Shown here: positions 18,296 to 26,870 of the stretch, piece after piece
Position numbering within the stretch: the stretch's first letter is position 1
Layout of the letters: the number at the start of each line of letters is the position of its first letter
DNA from: Ancylobacter amanitiformis
Lineage (GTDB): Bacteria; Pseudomonadota; Alphaproteobacteria; Rhizobiales; Xanthobacteraceae
Reading direction: 5' to 3'
NCBI RefSeq assembly: GCF_030814815.1
Contig: NZ_JAUSVR010000001.1
Span: 248,001 to 312,000 of the forward strand
DNA length: 64,000 nt
Notes under the pieces: generated by a model
The model's input: only the letters and a program-made list of their open reading frames with translations
What the model was told of the DNA's origin: nothing
Database searches by the model: none
Position numbers and translations under genes: made by a program

Positions 18296-19006
18296 ATGCT
18301 GACGCCGCCCAGCGATATCCATCCCGAGAAAGGCGTTGTCACGCAGCTGCGCGCCTATCTCGCGCAGTCCGATCTCGCGGAAGACGGCCGCCTGCCGCCC
18401 GAGCGCGAACTTGCCTCGGCGCTCGGCGTCTCGCGCGCCGAGCTGCGCAAGGCGCTGGATGTGCTGGAGGCCGAGGGCCAGCTCTGGCGTCATGTCGGCA
18501 AGGGCACCTTCATGGGCAGCCGGCCGCTCGACACATTCGCCGACATCGCCGCCCTCGCCCGCCGCAGCAACCCGGCCGAGGTGATGCGCGCGCGAATTGC
18601 CATGGAGCCGGAGATCACCCGCGCCGCCGCCTTCACGGCCACCCCCGCCGATATCTCGGAAATGCGCCTGTGCCTGGCCCGCTCGCGACAGGCGGAGACC
18701 TGGCGGCAATATGAGGGCTGGGACACGCGGCTTCACCGCACCATCGCCGAGGCCACGCAGAACAGCCTGCTGCTCGGCCTGTTCGATACGCTCAACGCCG
18801 TGCGGCGTGCGGTGACATGGGGCCGGCTGCGCTCCGTGCCGGTGCGCCCGCTGCCCAGTCACCACAGCTTCGCCGAGCATGAAGCCATCGTCGACGCCAT
18901 CGAGCATCGCGACATGGCCGGCGCGGCGAGCGCCATGCGCGCTCACCTGATGACGGTGGAGCGCAAGCTGATGGAAAAGCAGATGCGCGCCGCCGGCGAA
19001 GGCTGA
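18296..19006 (+). CDS. GntR-family transcriptional regulator, FCD subfamily
   Basis: Regulator of 236 aa. The GntR winged helix is at about residues 10-75 (RLPPERELASALGVSRAELR, then HVGKGTFMG), followed by an FCD domain with the metal-site histidines in DTRLHRTIAEATQN and PLPSHHSFAEHEAIVDAI. The ATG at 18296 is preferred; a TTG at 18278 would add six residues. It is divergent from the NitT/TauT-type importer and probably controls it through the inverted repeat between the two genes. Confidence 0.87.
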   Translation: MLTPPSDIHPEKGVVTQLRAYLAQSDLAEDGRLPPERELASALGVSRAELRKALDVLEAEGQLWRHVGKGTFMGSRPLDTFADIAALARRSNPAEVMRARIAMEPEITRAAAFTATPADISEMRLCLARSRQAETWRQYEGWDTRLHRTIAEATQNSLLLGLFDTLNAVRRAVTWGRLRSVPVRPLPSHHSFAEHEAIVDAIEHRDMAGAASAMRAHLMTVERKLMEKQMRAAGEG

Positions 19007-19215
19007 CATCCGCGGGTGCTTGCGCCAGCGCAACGACGCAGCCTTCCGCGCGCCCCTACGGTGCCGGGAGAGCCGGAGCGTGAAAGGCTCGGAGATGACA
19101 GGTGGCCGCGCACGCGGCAGGCTGCTCGCTTCAGTGCGGCGCCCTGCCAGTCGCACGGTCGTCGCATCGCCGGCCGACATTCGACCCGAGCAGGGCCTAG
19201 AAGAAAGGACGGGCG

Positions 19216-20400
19216 ATGAGCGAGGCGCTTTTCGTCGTCAATGCCGGCAGTTCAAGCATCAAGTTCAAGCTCTACCGCATCATCGGTGAGGACATTGCCC
19301 CGTTGATCGCCGGAGCGCTCGACGGCATCGGCACCCAGCCGAAGCTGAAGGCGACGGATGCGGACGGCGCGGTGCTGGTCGAGCGCGGCTTCACGCCCGA
19401 GAAAATCGCCAGACCCTCCGATGCCCAGCACGCCATCGGCGACTGGCTCGCCCCGCTCCTCGCCGACCACCAGCTCATCGGCGTGGGACACCGCGTGGTG
19501 CATGGCGGGCCGCATTACGCGCACCCGGTTCTGGTCGACGATACGGTGCTGGCCACGCTGGAGAGCTTCATTCCGCTGGCGCCGCTGCACCAGCTCACCA
19601 ATCTCGATCCGATTCGCGTGCTCCGCGCACGCCGGCCCGACCTGCCGCAGGTCGCCTGCTTCGACACCGCTTTCCACCGCGGTCATCCCGAACTGGCCGA
19701 CCGATTTGCCATCCCGCGCGCGCTGTATGATGACGGCGTGCGTCGCTATGGCTTTCACGGCCTGTCCTACGAATATGTCTCCGGCCGGCTGCGCAATATC
19801 GCTCCCGATCTGGCCGCGGGGCGCGTGGTGATCGCGCATCTGGGCTCGGGCGCCTCGGCCTGCGCGTTGCTGGACGGGCGGAGCATGGAATCCACCATGG
19901 GGTTCACCGCGCTCGACGGCCTGCCCATGGGCACGCGCTGCGGCGCGCTGGACGCTGGCGTCGTGCTGCATCTCATCGAGCAGAAGGGCATGAGTCCGGC
20001 CGAGGTCGGCCACATGCTCTATCATGATAGCGGGCTGCGTGGCCTCTCCGGCATCAGCAGCGACATGCGCGAATTGCTGGCCTCACCGGAGCCCGCCGCC
20101 GCTCTCGCGGTGGATTATTTCACGCTGCATGTCGCGCAGGCCGTCGCCCGGCTATCCGTCACGCTCGGCGGGCTCGACGCGCTGGTCTTCACGGCCGGCA
20201 TCGGCGAACACGCGCCGCCGATCCGCGCGCGAATCGTGGCGCGTCTGGCGGTGCTCGGCCTTGCCCTCGACGAGGCCGCCAATGCCGCCGACGCGATCGA
20301 GATCCACGCGCGCGACAGCCACGCCCGCATCTTCGTGCTGCCGACCGACGAGGAGCGCATGATCGGCCTGCACACGCTCAAGCTGCTGCGCCCGGCCTGA
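19216..20400 (+). CDS. ackA: Acetate kinase (acetate/propionate kinase family)
   Basis: Converts acetyl phosphate and ADP to acetate and ATP, or the reverse. The 394-aa product has the signatures FVVNAGSSSIKFKLY at the N-terminus, VGHRVVHGGPHY, ACFDTAFHR with the catalytic Asp, RRYGFHGLSYEYVS and the ATP-binding HLGSGASACALLDGRSM. GAAAGGA lies before the start. No phosphotransacetylase or phosphoketolase gene lies beside it in the window, so its partner is elsewhere. Confidence 0.95.
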   Translation: MSEALFVVNAGSSSIKFKLYRIIGEDIAPLIAGALDGIGTQPKLKATDADGAVLVERGFTPEKIARPSDAQHAIGDWLAPLLADHQLIGVGHRVVHGGPHYAHPVLVDDTVLATLESFIPLAPLHQLTNLDPIRVLRARRPDLPQVACFDTAFHRGHPELADRFAIPRALYDDGVRRYGFHGLSYEYVSGRLRNIAPDLAAGRVVIAHLGSGASACALLDGRSMESTMGFTALDGLPMGTRCGALDAGVVLHLIEQKGMSPAEVGHMLYHDSGLRGLSGISSDMRELLASPEPAAALAVDYFTLHVAQAVARLSVTLGGLDALVFTAGIGEHAPPIRARIVARLAVLGLALDEAANAADAIEIHARDSHARIFVLPTDEERMIGLHTLKLLRPA

Positions 20401-20430
20401 ACGCGTGCCGGGCGTCGCGGACCGAACAGC

Positions 20431-21096
20431 CTATTGCGAGGGGTGAAGGTAGGCCTTGTACTCCGACTCGATCTGCTTGCGCCGTGCCGGGTTCAGCGTG
20501 TTGGCCACCATGGACCAGTTCATCTGGTAGCCCTGCAGCACGTCCGCCCGCGTCGCGAAATCCAGTTCGAAGAAATAGCGCCGCTTCTGGTCCGCGCTGG
20601 CCGCGTCCCAGACAATGGGCATGAACGTAAGCCGCCACCGCAGGTTGTGATATTCACGTGGTGCGGTGAGGCTGGACATCTCCCAACCGGCCAGCGCGAG
20701 GTCCGGCCGCGACATGGCGAGCCCGGCGGCAGCAACATCCTCCCAGGCATTTGCCGAGACCGGGTCGATCTTCAGCACCCCGACTGCCGCTTTCATGTTC
20801 TCCGGCGCCGTCAGCGACAAGCTCCGGGTGAAATGCGCGTAATACACGCGCGCGCGATTGCGCACCCCGGGCGTATCGCGCCACTCGGCGAAAGATGCGC
20901 GCCAGGCCGGGAAGGTGCTGAAATAAGGCGTGCCGGCATATTTGGAGCTGAGCAGTGCGCTCGCCGCATATTGCAGCTGGCTGAACCTGAACAGCTGCAC
21001 GCCTTCATAGACGAGGCCGGCGCCGGCGGCGAACAGGAACAGCGACAGCACCAGCCCTGCCGGCCGCAGCGCAACAGGAACCGACTGCGCGCTCAT
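20431..21096 (-). CDS. Uncharacterised single-span membrane protein of the exopolysaccharide locus
   Basis: I do not recognise this 221-aa protein. It has one N-terminal membrane segment (about residues 10-30, PAGLVLSLFLFAAGAGLVYE) and then a predominantly helical periplasmic part with many Trp and Tyr, including WRASFAEWRDTPG and a repeat-like ALAGWEMSSLTAPREYHNLRW. The layout could be TPR-like, but no clear repeat is visible. Its ATG overlaps the stop of the Wzc-type kinase by 4 bp, so the two are coupled and it probably assists polysaccharide assembly. Function is unknown. Confidence 0.75.
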   Translation of the reverse strand: MSAQSVPVALRPAGLVLSLFLFAAGAGLVYEGVQLFRFSQLQYAASALLSSKYAGTPYFSTFPAWRASFAEWRDTPGVRNRARVYYAHFTRSLSLTAPENMKAAVGVLKIDPVSANAWEDVAAAGLAMSRPDLALAGWEMSSLTAPREYHNLRWRLTFMPIVWDAASADQKRRYFFELDFATRADVLQGYQMNWSMVANTLNPARRKQIESEYKAYLHPSQ

Positions 21097-23318
21097 CCGA
21101 CGTAGTATTTCTTGTAATAGGCGGAGGAGTAATAGGAATACCGGCCATATTTCGGCGTGCGGCGCAGATCGACCATGTTGAAGGCGATGCCGCAAACCTT
21201 GCGGTCACCGGCCAGCCGCTCCAGCGAATGGCGCACGAACTCACGCGCGGTCGAGTTCCAGCGCACGACGAAGACCAGCTTGTCGGCTATCGGCGCCAGG
21301 ACGGCGGCGTCGACAACCGGCCCGATCGGGGGGGCGTCGAGCACGATCAGGTCGAAGCTCTGGCGCAGCTGCTCCACCAGGCTCTGCATGCGCCCGGAAC
21401 TCAGCAGGTCCGGAGGGCTCTGCGTCTTGGCACCGGAGCCCAGAACATAGAGACCGGAAGACTTGTCACGATAGAGAATGCCCTCGGACGATGCGGTCTG
21501 GGCCAGCAGTTCGACCAGGCCGGCGCGCTCGGTGAGGCCGAATTGCTGCGACACCGAGGGGCGACGCAGGTCGCAGTCGATCAGCAGGACCCGCTTGCCC
21601 GATGTCGCCGCCGACACGGCCAGCGCAATCGCCAGCGAGGTCTTGCCTTCGCCGGGCGAGGCCGAGGTCAGTTCGATAACCTGTGGCGGATTGTCAACAT
21701 CCGACATCTGCACGCCGGCGCGCAGGCTGCGTACCGATTCACTGAAGCGCGACAGCGGTTTGCTGATGAGATAATCGAGCACCGGCACACTGTCCTTGCC
21801 CTTCTCGCCCGACAGATCCACCCACTCGATGGAGGAGAGCACCGGCAGGCCGGTCGACTCCTCCACCTGGCGCGGACTGTTGAAGCCCGCATTGAGCATT
21901 TCCATCAGCAGAGCGATGCCGATGCCCGCCATCACGCCCAGCAGGCCGCCAACGGCGACCAGGATCTTCTTCTTCGGGAAGGACGGCGCGGAACTCACCA
22001 CGGCCGGCGTGATGATGCGCGCGTCCTGGATCGTCACCTCGGATTGCTCGCTGGTCAGCTTGGCCTGACCGAGGAACGTCTCGTAAAGTGTCCGGTTGGC
22101 GTCCGCGTCGCGCTCAAGCTCACGCAGGTGCACGGTGAGCGCGTTGTCCGCCGTCGTCTGGCCGGAAACCGCCGCGACATTCGCCGACATGGCATCGGCA
22201 CGGCTCTTGGCCACCTCATAGTCATTCTTGAGATTGGCGACGATGCGGGAAATTTCCCCGGTGATCAGCCGCTCGATCTCGCGCCGCTCCGCCCGCACAT
22301 TGACCACGAGCGGATGGCGCTCCCCATAACGCGACACGAGGTCCGCCTCGCGCGCGGAGGTTGCGGCCAGCCGGCCGCGCAGGTCGCTGATGACCCCGGA
22401 CGACATCACATCGGGAATGGCCTCAACCTTGCCCCCGCTGGCCATCAGCTGGCGCGCCTGCTCGTATTTCGCGAGCTTTCCGGCAGCCTCGGTCTGAATC
22501 TGCACCAGCTCCGCATTGACCTCGGACAGCTGCTGCTCGTTCAGCGTGCGGGAATCGACGGAGACAAGGTTGTTGTCGCTGCGGAACTTCTGCACCGCCT
22601 GTTCCGACTTGCGCAGCCCCTCGCGCAGCGACTGGAGGCGATCGGACAGCCAGGACGAGGCCCGGCGGGCGGCCTCGTAGCGGTTTTCCAACTGGTCGAC
22701 GATGTAGGCATCGGCGATAGCGTTGGCCAGGTTGGACGCCTTTTGCGGGCTGATCGAGGTGACGGACACCGACAGGATGGGGGTGCGCGTCACGCGCTCC
22801 ACCGTCAACGCTGCGCGTAGCCGCGCCACCGTGTCGCGGATCGCGGGTGAGATATCGCCCTTGGCGGCGACGTTGGCGCCCGGCGAATCGGCAAGCGATG
22901 CGCGGGTAGCCGGCGCGAAGCCGAGCCATCCGCGCATCGTGTCGAACCACGAGCGCGCGACAGGACGTTCGCCGAATTCGGGATCCTGGATCAGATTCTC
23001 GCGCTCGACCACCCGCTTGAGAAAGTTGAGCGAGGTGAGGATGGCGATCTGGCTATCGACCATGGTCGAATCGCGCTGCTCCTCCGCTCCCATGATCGCG
23101 ACGCCGAGATTGTTGCGCGAGGAGGAATCAAGCAGAATCTGCGCCGTGCTCGTAAAGCGGGGCGTCAATGAATAACTGATGACGACGGCAACTATGACGA
23201 AAGTCGAAGCAATTGCGACAATCAGCAACCAGCGACGAAGAGCGAAATCGACAATATGATGAAAATCGAAACTCTCGCTGTCCTCTTGTTTCGCCACGCC
23301 CGCAATTTGTCCGTGCAT
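21093..23318 (-). CDS. Exopolysaccharide co-polymerase / BY-kinase (Wzz-Wzc type)
   Basis: Inner-membrane polysaccharide chain-length and export regulator of 741 aa fused to a bacterial tyrosine kinase. Order: Wzz domain with first membrane span at about residues 30-51, a long coiled-coil periplasmic region with a GNVR-like stretch (RYGERHPLVVNVRAE), second membrane span (ILVAVGGLLGVMAGIGIALL), then the kinase: Walker A ASPGEGKT at 553-560, Walker A' LLIDCDLRRPS at 578-588, Walker B LIVLDAPPIG near 657. The C-terminus has eight tyrosines in its last 18 residues, the usual autophosphorylation cluster. It is divergent from the Wza-type gene at 23571. Confidence 0.94.
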   Translation of the reverse strand: MHGQIAGVAKQEDSESFDFHHIVDFALRRWLLIVAIASTFVIVAVVISYSLTPRFTSTAQILLDSSSRNNLGVAIMGAEEQRDSTMVDSQIAILTSLNFLKRVVERENLIQDPEFGERPVARSWFDTMRGWLGFAPATRASLADSPGANVAAKGDISPAIRDTVARLRAALTVERVTRTPILSVSVTSISPQKASNLANAIADAYIVDQLENRYEAARRASSWLSDRLQSLREGLRKSEQAVQKFRSDNNLVSVDSRTLNEQQLSEVNAELVQIQTEAAGKLAKYEQARQLMASGGKVEAIPDVMSSGVISDLRGRLAATSAREADLVSRYGERHPLVVNVRAERREIERLITGEISRIVANLKNDYEVAKSRADAMSANVAAVSGQTTADNALTVHLRELERDADANRTLYETFLGQAKLTSEQSEVTIQDARIITPAVVSSAPSFPKKKILVAVGGLLGVMAGIGIALLMEMLNAGFNSPRQVEESTGLPVLSSIEWVDLSGEKGKDSVPVLDYLISKPLSRFSESVRSLRAGVQMSDVDNPPQVIELTSASPGEGKTSLAIALAVSAATSGKRVLLIDCDLRRPSVSQQFGLTERAGLVELLAQTASSEGILYRDKSSGLYVLGSGAKTQSPPDLLSSGRMQSLVEQLRQSFDLIVLDAPPIGPVVDAAVLAPIADKLVFVVRWNSTAREFVRHSLERLAGDRKVCGIAFNMVDLRRTPKYGRYSYYSSAYYKKYYVG

Positions 23319-23570
23319 CTCGACTTCTCTGAACGTCCACAGATCGGACTCGACCCTACGCGGCGCGTATGGCACGCTTAAGTCGACTCTCAGTTTGCAT
23401 TATACTCGGTAGGGCTGCGATTCCTAGAGACGCCCTTGGGCGCCGATGCTAGAATTTTGTTCGTGCACGGGCGATCGCCGGCGAGACGCGGGGCAGGAAT
23501 CCAGATCAGGTTCTGTTAGCCAGGCAGTAATTCCGTGCGCAAACGTGCTTTGGTCTAACAAGGTAATATA

Positions 23571-24182
23571 ATGTTATTTCCGAGCGTAAGAGAGCTTGCC
23601 CCGTCCCGGAAGGCGATATCCACCACGCGACGGGCATTACTCATCATGATGGTCGGCTCCGCCGTGGCAGGCTGTGCCGGAACGCCCGGAGCCCCTCCCC
23701 CTGCGGCCGCTTCCGAAACCCCGCCAGAATACGTGCTCGGCACCGGCGACCGCATCCGCGTCACCGTCTTCAACGAGGAGAGCCTGTCCGGCGAGTTCGA
23801 GATCGACGCCTCCGGCGTCATTTCAATTCCGCTGATCGGCAATATCAAGGCTGCCGGCAAGACACCCCGGCAGGTCGAGCAGGATATTCGTGGCCAGCTC
23901 GCCTCCGGCTATATGCGCGACCCGCGCGTGAATGTCGAAGTGCTGAAATACCGCCCCTTCTACATCATCGGCGAAGTGACCAAGGCGGGCGAGTACGATT
24001 ACCGAAACGGCATGAACCTGCTCAGCGCCGTGGCCGTGGCGGGCGGCTTCACCTACCGGGCCAATGACCAGACGGTGTATATCCGTCGCGCCGGGCAGAC
24101 GCAGGAAAATTCCTATCCCGCGACCACGACGACGATGATCTATCCGGGCGACATCATCCGGGTGCCGGAACGGCTGTTCTGA
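23571..24182 (+). CDS. Polysaccharide export lipoprotein (Wza/BexD/GumB type)
   Basis: Outer-membrane polysaccharide export protein of 203 aa. A basic N-terminus leads to a hydrophobic stretch and a lipobox ending at Cys35 (VAGC). A Poly_export domain follows (YVLGTGDRIRVTVFNEESLS, then GVISIPLIGNIKAAGKT), then a SLBB-type domain (YIIGEVTKAGEYDYRNGMNL). It is short compared with E. coli Wza and lacks its long C-terminal helix, as is common in alphaproteobacteria. It is divergent from the Wzc-type kinase across a 252-bp region and stands alone on the plus strand. Confidence 0.93.
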   Translation: MLFPSVRELAPSRKAISTTRRALLIMMVGSAVAGCAGTPGAPPPAAASETPPEYVLGTGDRIRVTVFNEESLSGEFEIDASGVISIPLIGNIKAAGKTPRQVEQDIRGQLASGYMRDPRVNVEVLKYRPFYIIGEVTKAGEYDYRNGMNLLSAVAVAGGFTYRANDQTVYIRRAGQTQENSYPATTTTMIYPGDIIRVPERLF

Positions 24183-24498
24183 GCCTACCCCTCCCCGCGT
24201 TGGGCACCGATCCGGCGAATTCCGGCGCGGTGTCACCCGGCAGGGGCCCCCACCCCGGCGCGGCGAGATCCGCCCGCGCCGGCAGTCGTCCGGTCACCGC
24301 CAGTGCTCCCGCGCCGGGCGCGCATTCGGGCAACTCAAACGGCGTAGATAAACGTGCGGATCAGGCGAGCCGAACAGCGCGCGCGCTGGCGCCGCGGATG
24401 GTGAGGACTGCCGTTCCGATGCCCCCGTTCTGGTGAAGGCCTCCCCGATCCGTTGCCACGCGGGCGCTTCGCGCGAACCGGAATCGGCCGACAGGCGA
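24183..24498. other. Intergenic region, no gene seen
   Basis: 316 bp between the convergent export-lipoprotein and polymerase genes. It is GC-rich, has no credible short gene, and I see no strong hairpin with a T-run. Confidence 0.6.
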
Positions 24499-26013
24499 CT
24501 AGCGGCTGGTATCGAGCCGCCGGCTCCAGCTCTGCGCCAGTCCCGCGCCGAGCAGGGCCGCGAAGGTGAGCGTCACCGCCTGGATCTGCAGGCTGAAATC
24601 CAGTGTCGCGTGCGCCAGCACGAGGGCACTCGCCGCCAGGGTGATCAGGCTGACCATCGGCAATGTCTCGCGCCCGAGCGCGTTGCGGATCATCTGCACG
24701 AGCAGCCCGCCCAGCAACAACGCGACGGCCAGCGTGGCGGGTAGCCCGAGATCGAACAGCAATTCCACATAGCTGTTATGCGCCTTGTCCCAATGGAAAA
24801 GAATGCTGTCCATCAGGTCGTTGGGATCGCGATAGACCGCGAAAACCCGGTCGAAGCTGCCATAGCCGAACCCCGTCCACGGCGCGTCGCGCGCCGCCTC
24901 GAAGGCGCGCCGCGCGACGCTCAGGCGCACGCCAACGTCTCCGCTATCCGCCAGCCGGTCGGCGAACAGACCGCCGAAGGACAGTACCAGCGCCGCGATC
25001 ACCGCCCCCGCCACCGACAGGATGGCAATGGAGACAATCCGCTGCCGCCCCAGGGCCACCGTGGCCACCAGCAGCGTGATCACGCCGAGCAGGCTGGCCA
25101 CGATGCCGGCCCGCGAACCCGTTCCCAGCAGCGCAACCGTGACCACCATCATCGCCAGGACCAGAACCAGCCCGCGGCGGATCATTGCCTCGACAAAGGC
25201 GGCCACCCGCAACGCGATCGGCTGATGCCGACCCCGGCTGGCCCGCTGGGCGACACCGAGCAGCAGCCCGACAATGGCGACCAACCCCATGCCCGCATAG
25301 GTCGCATAGCTGTTGCGGTTGACGAAGGTCGAGGTCACCGCATCGCGATAATGCGTCTTCTCGACCCAGAGCATCGTGTCCGGAAAGAACCGCACCTGAA
25401 GAATGCCATAGACCGCGTAACCGACGGCAGCGACGGCGAAGGCAACGATGAACAGATGCGCGCGCAGCGTATCGCGGCAGAGTTGCAGCGCCAGGTAGAA
25501 CGCCGCCGCGCAGGTGAGCAGGCGCACCAGGCCAAGGACGCCCTCATCCGGCGTCGCCGAGATGCGCCCGGTCACCGGGCCGGCATCCGGCACCCGCGCC
25601 AGAACCTCCCGCGTCGGCTCCCAGAAAGCGCTGTCCCAGCCGCTCGGCGCCCAGCTGGACACCTGGAAGACGATCCAGCCCGCCAGGCCGACGAAGATCA
25701 CCGCAGCCCAGGCCACGTGCCTCGCGGCGACCGGGCGCGTTCCCCCGCGTGCGACGACGCCCGCCTCGAACAGCACCAGGATGGAGCCGAACAGCGCCGC
25801 GTTGAGGCCCCAGGTCGCGAGATCATTGCTGCCGAACAGGAAGGGAAGCCCTGCCACGGCGAGCGCGAACAGGATCAGAAGGACGTCATCGAACGTCTCA
25901 CCATACGTTCCCCGCCTCAGGAAGGACGGTCCCGAGCGAGCGCCGCGCGTCAACGGATCCCGGGAATAGCCGGCGGATTCATCGGACCGCCGGCGCCCCG
26001 CACGCGTGTTCAT
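24499..26013 (-). CDS. O-antigen ligase / polysaccharide polymerase family protein (Wzy_C domain)
   Basis: Polytopic inner-membrane protein of 504 aa with about 10-12 hydrophobic segments. The family's signature periplasmic loop reads TSTFVNRNSYATYAGMG, preceded by FFPDTMLWVEKTHY; GTGSRAG and GFGYGSFDRVF follow, and HWDKAHNSYVELLFDLGLP is the conserved H-N-x-Y-E motif of Wzy/WaaL proteins. In this context it most likely polymerises exopolysaccharide repeat units. The first 35 residues are polar and rich in Arg and Ser. The start overlaps the stop of the phosphatase gene by 4 bp. Confidence 0.9.
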   Translation of the reverse strand: MNTRAGRRRSDESAGYSRDPLTRGARSGPSFLRRGTYGETFDDVLLILFALAVAGLPFLFGSNDLATWGLNAALFGSILVLFEAGVVARGGTRPVAARHVAWAAVIFVGLAGWIVFQVSSWAPSGWDSAFWEPTREVLARVPDAGPVTGRISATPDEGVLGLVRLLTCAAAFYLALQLCRDTLRAHLFIVAFAVAAVGYAVYGILQVRFFPDTMLWVEKTHYRDAVTSTFVNRNSYATYAGMGLVAIVGLLLGVAQRASRGRHQPIALRVAAFVEAMIRRGLVLVLAMMVVTVALLGTGSRAGIVASLLGVITLLVATVALGRQRIVSIAILSVAGAVIAALVLSFGGLFADRLADSGDVGVRLSVARRAFEAARDAPWTGFGYGSFDRVFAVYRDPNDLMDSILFHWDKAHNSYVELLFDLGLPATLAVALLLGGLLVQMIRNALGRETLPMVSLITLAASALVLAHATLDFSLQIQAVTLTFAALLGAGLAQSWSRRLDTSR

Positions 26014-26753
26014 GTATGGATGATCCGCACCCGATCGCCCTCGAGCGCGACGCAGGTCAGCCGCCCGGTGAGATAGGCCCCCGTATCGACATTGATCCGG
26101 TTGGCCAGCACCTCGGGCTCGATGGCGGGGGTGTGACCATGAACGATTCGACCACCGTGATCGAGGCGCGAATCAACGAACAGGTCACGGATCCACATCA
26201 GGTCATCCGGCGCCTGCTGGCTCAGGGGCACGCCGGGGCGTATGCCGGCATGACAGAAGAAGTAGCCGCCAACCGCATGCGACGTCGGACGCTGCCGGAT
26301 GAAGGCGATGTGCTCCCCCGGCACGCTCGCGAGCACGGCTTCACGCAGCCCGTCCTCACGCCCGGCCATGGAGAAGCCGCGCGCCGAAATGCCGTAGGAG
26401 AACAGGGTCTCCACCCCGCCATTGGCGAGCCAGCCATCCCATGGCTGGCTGCGGTCCAGAGCGCCCAGCCACATGGCCTCGTGATTGCCCTTGAGGCAGA
26501 TCCAGCCGTCGCGATCCGCGCCCGTGATCAGCGCCTCGATGACCCGCCGACTGTCGGGTCCGCGGTCGATATAGTCGCCAAGGAACACGATCTGCGACGA
26601 GACGGCATCGCGACGGTCGTGCTCGATCTTGTCGAGCAGCGCGCACATGAGATCATAGCGGCCGTGGATGTCGCCGACCGCGTAGACTCGCACACCGTCC
26701 GGAATTCGATAAATCGCCGGACGCGCCGTCACGCGAAAGCGTGAAAAGAACAT
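26010..26753 (-). CDS. Metallophosphoesterase, serine/threonine protein phosphatase (PrpA/ApaH-like)
   Basis: PPP-type phosphatase of 247 aa. All metal motifs are visible: GDIHGRYD, GDYIDRGPDS, GNHE (in CLKGNHEAMW), and the two later histidines in FFCHAGIR and IVHGHTP. The family includes lambda-type protein phosphatases and diadenosine-tetraphosphatases. Overlap with the polymerase gene and location in the exopolysaccharide block suggest a role in regulating synthesis, possibly by dephosphorylating a component. Substrate unknown. Confidence 0.9.
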   Translation of the reverse strand: MFFSRFRVTARPAIYRIPDGVRVYAVGDIHGRYDLMCALLDKIEHDRRDAVSSQIVFLGDYIDRGPDSRRVIEALITGADRDGWICLKGNHEAMWLGALDRSQPWDGWLANGGVETLFSYGISARGFSMAGREDGLREAVLASVPGEHIAFIRQRPTSHAVGGYFFCHAGIRPGVPLSQQAPDDLMWIRDLFVDSRLDHGGRIVHGHTPAIEPEVLANRINVDTGAYLTGRLTCVALEGDRVRIIHT

Positions 26754-26820
26754 GACCTATCCGGCCTTCGACATTCCGACGGCATTCTGGCCCGTCATTG
26801 GGCAAACATGCCCCATATCA

Positions 26821-26847
26821 AAACTCCCCGCAAATCGCGGGGAGTTT
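26821..26847 (-). terminator. Rho-independent terminator after the outer-membrane barrel gene
   Basis: Perfect 11-bp stem AAACTCCCCGC / GCGGGGAGTTT with a 5-base loop, followed on the minus strand by TTTTGATAT, 24 bp beyond the barrel-gene stop. Confidence 0.8.
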
Positions 26848-26870
26848 CAAATTTCAGCGATCATACGGCT

